Positions 5,278 to 10,145 of a DNA stretch of 10,145 nucleotides are shown here, piece by piece. The translations under genes were made by a program, and so were the position numbers. Positions within the stretch are counted from its first letter, which is position 1, and each line of letters opens with the position of its first letter. A model generated the notes under the pieces. It did no database searches. It worked only from the letters and a program-made list of their open reading frames with translations, and was not told the DNA's origin. This DNA comes from Acidobacteriota bacterium. GTDB lineage: Bacteria > Actinomycetota > Acidimicrobiia > Spongiisociales > UBA5794. The stretch is taken from the NCBI GenBank assembly GCA_022574065.1, contig JACZST010000051.1, positions 1-10,145 on the forward strand, in the 5' to 3' direction.

Positions 5278-5451
5278 ATGGCCGTCCCGAAGAAGAAGAT
5301 GTCGCGGTCCAGGACACGGAGGCGCAAGGCCCACTGGAAGGTAGCCCCACCGACGCTTGCGACCTGTCAGCAATGCGGCGCCAAGCACATCTCGCACCGC
5401 GTGTGCGCAGAGTGCGGCAGCTACAACGGCCGCGTCGTCACCGAAGTCTGA
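5278..5451 (+). CDS. rpmF: 50S ribosomal protein L32, zinc-ribbon type
   Basis: A 57-residue, strongly basic ribosomal protein of the large subunit. It opens with the L32 signature MAVPKKKMSRSRTRRRKAHW and has the zinc-ribbon cysteines C30, C33, C43 and C46 in CQQCG and CAECG, then the end SYNGRVVTEV. Length is normal for L32. All four cysteines are intact, so this is the zinc-binding form. It sits 18 bases after the DUF177 gene and 7 bases before plsX, the classical DUF177-rpmF-plsX order. A longer open frame in another phase crosses this gene and belongs to no real product. Confidence 0.97.
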   Translation: MAVPKKKMSRSRTRRRKAHWKVAPPTLATCQQCGAKHISHRVCAECGSYNGRVVTEV

Positions 5452-5458
5452 CGCAACC

Positions 5459-6436
5459 ATGGCCAGAATCGCCGTGGACGCGATGGGTGGCGATCACGCA
5501 CCCCTAGAAATCGTCCGCGGCTCGGTCGATGCCTCCCGCCACGGCATCGACGTGGTGCTCGTAGGCGATGAGGCCGTGATTCGTCCCATCCTCGACCGAT
5601 TCGACGCCGACCTCCCCATCGTTCATGCCGGTGAAGTCATCGACATGCATCAGGACCCCTCTCGAGCGCTCCGTGAGAAAAGGGACGCGTCGGTGCTGGT
5701 GGCGGCTCGCCTGGTGGATGATGGACTGGCCGCAGGGCTCGTCTCCGCTGGCTCCACCGGGGCAACGCTGGTTGCGGGAGCGTTCATCATCGGGAGGCTC
5801 GCCGGAGTGTCTCGTCCGGCGATTGCCTCGATCTTCCCGACGCGGGAAGTGGTTGTGGATATCGGCGCCAACCTCGAGGTTCGACCGGAGCATCTCGTTC
5901 AGTTCGCCATCATGGGCAGCGCTGTGGCCCAGGTGTATCTCGATCTCGATGAGCCGCGCGTTGGCCTGCTGAACATCGGGGAGGAGCCGGGCAAGGGCCG
6001 CCCGCTGGAGCGGGTTGCCTTCGAGCTGCTGGAGAAAGCGGAGACGATCCACTTCGTCGGCAACGTGGAGGGGAGAGATCTGGGCCGTGACACAGCCGAC
6101 GTGTTCGTCACAGACGGCTACACCGGAAACATCCTTCTCAAGACCGGCGAGGGGACGGCGCGGGCGATCTACCGGATGCTGCTCGAGGCGTTGCAGGCGG
6201 ATGAGTATCAAGGGGCGCTCGCCACACTGAGCCCTGCGTTCATCGAACTCCGGGAACGGATCGACCCAGAGACCACTGGGGGAGCTCACCTGGTCGGCAC
6301 GGAAGGTGTTGTTGTCATCGCCCATGGGGGAAGCTCGCACCGTGCCGTCGACAATGCGATCCGGATGGCGGCTGAGGGTGTCGACCGCGGCCTGGTGGAG
6401 CGAATCGCAAACGGGCTCGACGGCGCCGGTCCGTGA
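5459..6436 (+). CDS. plsX: Phosphate acyltransferase PlsX
   Basis: A 325-residue peripheral enzyme that converts acyl-ACP and phosphate into acyl-phosphate, the acyl donor for PlsY in membrane phospholipid synthesis. Family marks in order: IAVDAMGGDHAP (4-15), DPSRALREKRDASV, VSAGSTGAT (95-103, often AGNTGA), PTREVVVDIGANLEVRPEHLVQFA in outline (127-150), VGLLNIGEEPGKG (168-180), GNVEGRDL, and DGYTGNILLKTGEG. Length is within the family range. The ATG at 5459 is chosen because homology begins exactly there; the frame stays open another 34 codons upstream, but that part lies over rpmF. No Shine-Dalgarno is obvious. No fab or acpP genes follow; rnc comes next with a 4-base GTGA overlap. Confidence 0.97.
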   Translation: MARIAVDAMGGDHAPLEIVRGSVDASRHGIDVVLVGDEAVIRPILDRFDADLPIVHAGEVIDMHQDPSRALREKRDASVLVAARLVDDGLAAGLVSAGSTGATLVAGAFIIGRLAGVSRPAIASIFPTREVVVDIGANLEVRPEHLVQFAIMGSAVAQVYLDLDEPRVGLLNIGEEPGKGRPLERVAFELLEKAETIHFVGNVEGRDLGRDTADVFVTDGYTGNILLKTGEGTARAIYRMLLEALQADEYQGALATLSPAFIELRERIDPETTGGAHLVGTEGVVVIAHGGSSHRAVDNAIRMAAEGVDRGLVERIANGLDGAGP

Positions 6437-7134
6437 CCGGCACTGCGGACGACCCTATTGCGGCGTTGGAGGGGGCGATGGGCTACCGATTCCAGGATCC
6501 GGCGTTGCGCGACGAAGCGCTGACTCACCCGTCCTTCGCCGCAGAGCATGGGATGGCTCCAAACTACGAGCGTCTCGAATTCCTCGGCGATGCCGTGCTC
6601 CAGATGGCCGTGACCCGCTACGTGTATAACGCGATGCCGGGAGCCCCGGAGGGCGACATGACACTGGTGCGCGCCGGGGTCGTTGCCGAACCGGCGTTGG
6701 CGGCGATGGGCCGGGCGTGGGGCGTGCCCGATGCGGTTCGGCTGGGCCGCGGCGAGACGCTGACGGGCGGGCGCGACAAGGAGTCGATCGTGTCCGATGT
6801 GGTCGAATCCTTGCTCGGCGCCGTCTACCTCGAAGCCGGGTTCGCAGCCGCCGAGGAGATCGTGCTCCGGCACTGGGGGGCCCTGATCGACGATCTCACG
6901 ACCGCACCCGGAAGTCGCGACTACAAGACCAGGCTCCAGGAGGTACTTGTAGCCGCGGGAACGGATGTCTCGTACGTTGTGACCGACACCGGACCCCAAC
7001 ACGCCAAGGAGTTCACGGCGACTGCGGTCTCGGGCGGGGAGGAGCTGGCTACGGGGCATGGCAGCTCGAAGAAACGCGCCGAACAAAATGCAGCCCGCCT
7101 GGCCCTGGAGAAGGTCCAGAGCCCAGACTCCTGA
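6433..7134 (+). CDS. rnc: Ribonuclease III
   Basis: A 233-residue double-strand-specific endoribonuclease that processes rRNA precursors and structured mRNAs. The catalytic domain has the signature NYERLEFLGDAVL (44-56); the expected metal ligands are E49, D53, D122 and E125 (DVVESLLGAVYLEAG). The C-terminal double-stranded RNA-binding domain runs from about 162 to 229, with DYKTRLQE, GPQHAKEFTATAV and GHGSSKKRAEQNAARLALEKV. All key residues are present and the length is normal. The GTG start overlaps the plsX stop in GTGA; no strong Shine-Dalgarno is visible, so coupling is likely. In several actinobacteria a formamidopyrimidine-DNA glycosylase gene (mutM) lies between rnc and smc; none is present here. 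Confidence 0.97.
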   Translation: MTGTADDPIAALEGAMGYRFQDPALRDEALTHPSFAAEHGMAPNYERLEFLGDAVLQMAVTRYVYNAMPGAPEGDMTLVRAGVVAEPALAAMGRAWGVPDAVRLGRGETLTGGRDKESIVSDVVESLLGAVYLEAGFAAAEEIVLRHWGALIDDLTTAPGSRDYKTRLQEVLVAAGTDVSYVVTDTGPQHAKEFTATAVSGGEELATGHGSSKKRAEQNAARLALEKVQSPDS

Positions 7135-7173
7135 TACTCGTTACTTGATACTTGTTACTTGCCGTTGGTACTC
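7133..7173 (+). repeat. Heptamer array, GWTACTY-type units, starting at the rnc stop
   Basis: Four contiguous 7-base units at 7133-7160 (GATACTC, GTTACTT, GATACTT, GTTACTT) begin inside the TGA stop of rnc at 7132-7134. A fifth, related unit (GGTACTC) lies at 7167-7173 after a 6-base break. The A/T alternation at the second base suggests the duplicated unit may be 14 bases. The rest of the gap before smc (7174-7210) has no clear promoter or Shine-Dalgarno. Confidence 0.8.
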
Positions 7174-7210
7174 ACACCGTTGTAATTCTCGCTGGTAAGC
7201 TCGCCGCACC

Positions 7211-10145
7211 GTGCTGCTGAAGAGGCTTACGCTCGTCGGCTTCAAGTCGTTCGCCGACCGGACCCGGCTCGAATTCGACGCCGGGGTAAACATCGTGGTC
7301 GGGCCGAACGGATCGGGGAAGTCGAACCTGCTCGACGCCATCGCCTGGGTCATGGGCACTCAAGCCACCAAATCCCTACGAACCGAGAAGATGGACGACA
7401 TCGTGTTTGCGGGGACGGCTACGCGACCGGCGGTTTCCCGCGCCGAGGTTTCTCTCACCTTCGACAACAACGACGGGTTTCTCCCCGTCGACCTGTCCGA
7501 GATCACCATCACCAGGCGGCTTTACAGAGATGGGACGTCCGAGTACGAGCTCAATCGAACGCCGTGCCGCCTTCTCGACATCCAGGAATTGCTCTCAGAC
7601 GGCGGCGTAGGCAGGCACCAGCACGTTCTGGTTTCCCAAGGCCAAATCGGAGAGATCCTGACGGCCAGCACGGACGAGCATCGGGCAGTGATCGAAGAGG
7701 CAGCAGGAATCACCAAGCATCGGGCCAGGCGCGATCGCGCCGTTCGCCGGCTCGAGGCAACCGAACTGGACGTGGAGCGCCTCAACGACATTCTGACCGA
7801 GAAACGACGGGCCCTGCGCCCGCTGAAGCGCCAGGCGAACGCTGCGGCCCGCCATGGCGACGTCAAGGCCCTGGCCAAATCCCTCCGCCTGTGGTTGGGT
7901 GGCGAGGAGCTCCGCCACCTCGAGGCGCGCACGACGGCCGCCACCGCGGAGCAGGCCGACCACGCCGGTTCGGTCGAAAACGAGACCAAGCAACTTGCCC
8001 AAGTGGTCGAGCAGTTGAAGGAACTGCGGGCCTCCGCAGGTGACGCCGGTGCCTCGCTCGAGCGCGACACGGCAGCCGCGGCACGACTAGAGACCGTCAC
8101 CGAGCGGTTGCGGCGCTACGGCGTGGTGGCGCGCGAGCGCAGAGTCTCCATAGAAGGCCGCCTCGCCGGCGCCGGCGAGCGGAGGACCGACCTCGAATCG
8201 GAGGTGGCGGAGCTCAGCGAGGAGCTGGTCGCGGTGGTAGCGGAGTCCGAGCGGGTGGCTGCCGACGCCGAGCGGCATGGCGTCGCCCTCGAAACGCTCG
8301 AGGACGAAGAACGTGCCCTTGGTGAGCAGCTGCAACTCCCGGCCGAAGGAGTCGTCGCCAACCTGCGCGGCGACCTGCGCGCCCTCGAGGTCGCGGAGCA
8401 GCGTGACGCCAGGGAGTTGGCCGCGATCGGGTCGCGCCGCGAGGTGGTGCTGGCCCGCCTCGAAGAGGAAACAGCAGAGGCGGTTTCGTTGAATCAGGGG
8501 ATTCAGGAGGCCGACGGGCACAGCACGAAGGCCGAGCGAACATATGAGGTCACCAGGACCGAGCGAGAACGAGCCCACCACGAGTTCGAGCGCGATGATC
8601 GCGAGCTCGGCGATGTCCGGCTGGCGGTAGCGGCTGCAGAGGCGCGGATCGAGGCTCTGGAAGCGGCGTTGGCCGGGCTGGGGGACCCGGAAGCGCGTAC
8701 GATGGCAGAAGCCGGAGACGGCGTGACGGCTCTCGTTGCCGCCGCGCTCGATGTCCCAGACGACCTGGTTGCGGCCGTCGATGGTGGGCTCGGAGCATGG
8801 CGCGATGCCTACCTCATCGATGAAGGCTCAGGGGTGCACCGCCTCGCCAAGGCTCTGAAACAGCGCGGGCTGGGTGGAGTCTCGCTGGTGAAGGCGCCCG
8901 GCGGCGGCGCGGTGCCCGCCAGGGAGGCTGCACAAGCGTTCGGTGCCGACGCCCTGGTCGATCTGCTCGGCCAGCGCGCAGACCGCGCTCTCGCCGAGAG
9001 CCTGCTAGGCGATGTCGTGTTCGTTGCCGGGTGGGAGCTCGGCTGGCAGATCGTCGAGCGGTTCGACGGGGTGCGTACGGTGACGCCCGAAGGGGATGTC
9101 ATATCCGCAGTGGGCATGCAGGTCGCCGAGCCGGACGGTGCAGGGCACGCTGCCCTCGACGCAGCCAGGGTGGCGCTCGAGGTCACCGAGACCGAGCAGG
9201 CCCGCCTCGACGGCCAACTGACCGCGAGCAGGGCGGCATTCGAGTCCGCCATGGACCACGAGCGTGTGGCACTCGAAGCACTCGAAGAGGTCGAGGCCCG
9301 CATTGCCGGCCACACCGAGGCGCTCGCCTTCATCGCCCGCGCACGAGCCGAAGGCGAAGCAGAGCTGGCCCGGCTCGACGATCGGGTGAACGCGATCGAC
9401 GGAGCAAAGAGCGCCCGTGCCGTACGAATCGCAGAGCTGCACGGCCGCGTTGGCGAGTTCGAAGGCGAAGAGGCAACCCGTCAGGAAGCATGGGAGGCGC
9501 TGGGTCACCGCAAGGAGCAGGTGACGGAGCGTCGCGACGAAGCGAGGCGGCTGCGCGAAGAGTCGACCGTCGCACTCGCCGGGGCCACCGAGCGTAAGGG
9601 TTTGCTGGAGCGGAGGATCGAGCAGATCGGCGGGGAGCTCGGTGAGCTGGCACACCTTCCCGAAGTTGATCCGAGGGTCGAGTCACTCCGCCAGATCGAA
9701 GCGCAGGCAAGCCGGCTGGTTGGAGTCGTTCACGGCCACATCGTGGTGCTTCGCGACCGGCAACGGGAGATCCGTGAAGCGGTCGGGGACGTCGATCATG
9801 CTCATCGTGCCGCCGAGGAGAGCCGCGAGGCGTTGGCGCTGAACATCAGCGACGGCAAGGATCGGCTGGCGGTACTGGGGGTGGAGCTCGCCGAGCTGCG
9901 GGTGCGGCGGGAGGCAGCTGTGGAGCGGATCCGTCGTGATGCGGACTCGACCGAGCAGGAGGCACTCGACGCATCGCGACCGGAGATCGAAGACGATGCT
10001 GACCCGACCGAGCGTCTCGAGGCGCTCGAGGCCGATCTGCGTCGCATGGGGCTGATCAACCCACTCGCTGCCACCGAGCACGAGGAGTTGGCAGCCGAGG
10101 TGGCGTTGCTCGACGAGCAACTGGAGGACCTCGATGGTTCCCGGC
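7211..10145 (+). CDS. smc: Chromosome segregation protein SMC (partial, 3' end beyond window)
   Basis: The first 978 codons of the SMC ATPase, which with ScpA and ScpB forms the bacterial condensin that extrudes and organises chromosomal loops. The head starts MLLKRLTLVGFKSF and carries Walker A GPNGSGKSN (31-39), KSLRTEKMDDIVFAGT, and the Q-containing segment LVSQGQIGEIL (about 140-150), followed by EEAAGITKHR. A first long charged coiled coil runs from about 165 to 500, a globular hinge from about 505 to 638 (from GVTALVAAALDVPDDL to GDVISAVGM), then the returning coiled coil. The last visible part, LRRMGLINPLAATEHEEL, is the conserved approach to the C-terminal head, so about 200 residues with the signature motif and Walker B lie beyond the edge. 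I read the frame through to 10145 without a stop. The GTG start fits the family N-terminus; no Shine-Dalgarno is visible. Confidence 0.97.
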   Translation, partial: MLLKRLTLVGFKSFADRTRLEFDAGVNIVVGPNGSGKSNLLDAIAWVMGTQATKSLRTEKMDDIVFAGTATRPAVSRAEVSLTFDNNDGFLPVDLSEITITRRLYRDGTSEYELNRTPCRLLDIQELLSDGGVGRHQHVLVSQGQIGEILTASTDEHRAVIEEAAGITKHRARRDRAVRRLEATELDVERLNDILTEKRRALRPLKRQANAAARHGDVKALAKSLRLWLGGEELRHLEARTTAATAEQADHAGSVENETKQLAQVVEQLKELRASAGDAGASLERDTAAAARLETVTERLRRYGVVARERRVSIEGRLAGAGERRTDLESEVAELSEELVAVVAESERVAADAERHGVALETLEDEERALGEQLQLPAEGVVANLRGDLRALEVAEQRDARELAAIGSRREVVLARLEEETAEAVSLNQGIQEADGHSTKAERTYEVTRTERERAHHEFERDDRELGDVRLAVAAAEARIEALEAALAGLGDPEARTMAEAGDGVTALVAAALDVPDDLVAAVDGGLGAWRDAYLIDEGSGVHRLAKALKQRGLGGVSLVKAPGGGAVPAREAAQAFGADALVDLLGQRADRALAESLLGDVVFVAGWELGWQIVERFDGVRTVTPEGDVISAVGMQVAEPDGAGHAALDAARVALEVTETEQARLDGQLTASRAAFESAMDHERVALEALEEVEARIAGHTEALAFIARARAEGEAELARLDDRVNAIDGAKSARAVRIAELHGRVGEFEGEEATRQEAWEALGHRKEQVTERRDEARRLREESTVALAGATERKGLLERRIEQIGGELGELAHLPEVDPRVESLRQIEAQASRLVGVVHGHIVVLRDRQREIREAVGDVDHAHRAAEESREALALNISDGKDRLAVLGVELAELRVRREAAVERIRRDADSTEQEALDASRPEIEDDADPTERLEALEADLRRMGLINPLAATEHEELAAEVALLDEQLEDLDGSR

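Noticed and set aside
5357..5458. 34-codon N-terminal extension of plsX
   Set aside because: The extension overlaps rpmF in another frame and has no PlsX homology; the family N-terminus starts at the ATG at 5459.
7135..7210. Promoter for smc (for example TTGCCG at 7160-7165 with TAATTC at 7183-7188, or TAAGCT at 7196-7201)
   Set aside because: The first pair has 17-base spacing but weak hexamers, and the second -10-like site has no -35 partner. Too weak to list as a feature.
8087..8581. Long minus-strand open frames antisense to smc, and similar frames antisense to recG and plsX
   Set aside because: They mirror strongly biased coding sequence on the plus strand, have no recognisable domains, and no ribosome binding sites were noticed.

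Overview
This window is high-GC bacterial chromosome carrying conserved housekeeping genes, most likely from an actinobacterium outside the classical Actinomycetes; Acidimicrobiia or a neighbouring class is my best guess. Three things point that way: a SepIVA-like coiled-coil gene between coaD and a DUF177 gene, frequent GTG starts with 1 or 4 base stop/start overlaps, and the order recG-rsmD-coaD-sepIVA-DUF177-rpmF-plsX-rnc-smc, which resembles the mycobacterial clusters with some genes missing. No transposase, integrase, phage gene, CRISPR array, tRNA or rRNA was seen.

Layout. On the minus strand (23-728), read right to left: rpmB (zinc-type ribosomal protein L28), a 69-residue protein that looks like a degenerate cold-shock domain, and a 77-residue stand-alone Lrp/AsnC ligand-binding (RAM) domain. 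A 243-base divergent gap (729-971), mostly short tandem repeats, separates these from the plus-strand block. The plus-strand block (972 to the window end) holds recG, rsmD, coaD, a sepIVA-like gene, a DUF177/YceD gene, rpmF (L32), plsX, rnc and the first 978 codons of smc, which runs off the window.

The genes serve replication-fork repair (RecG), ribosome synthesis and rRNA processing (L28, L32, RsmD, DUF177, RNase III), coenzyme A and membrane lipid synthesis (CoaD, PlsX), septum or envelope organisation (SepIVA-like) and chromosome condensation (SMC). recG-rsmD-coaD-sepIVA are coupled without gaps, and plsX-rnc overlap in the same way.

The feature least explained by known genes is in the gaps. 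All four gaps longer than 60 bases (257-326, 729-971, 4695-4755, 7135-7210) contain short direct repeats with a mainly 7-base period. In three of them the repeats begin at, or within two bases of, the stop codon of the upstream gene. Two of the arrays share a 23-base element with 21 identical bases, in the same orientation relative to their flanking genes. I read these as a dispersed intergenic heptamer-repeat family of unknown function. They are the best candidate here for something undescribed, but they may be only slippage-derived repeats. The genes themselves are mostly ordinary core genes.
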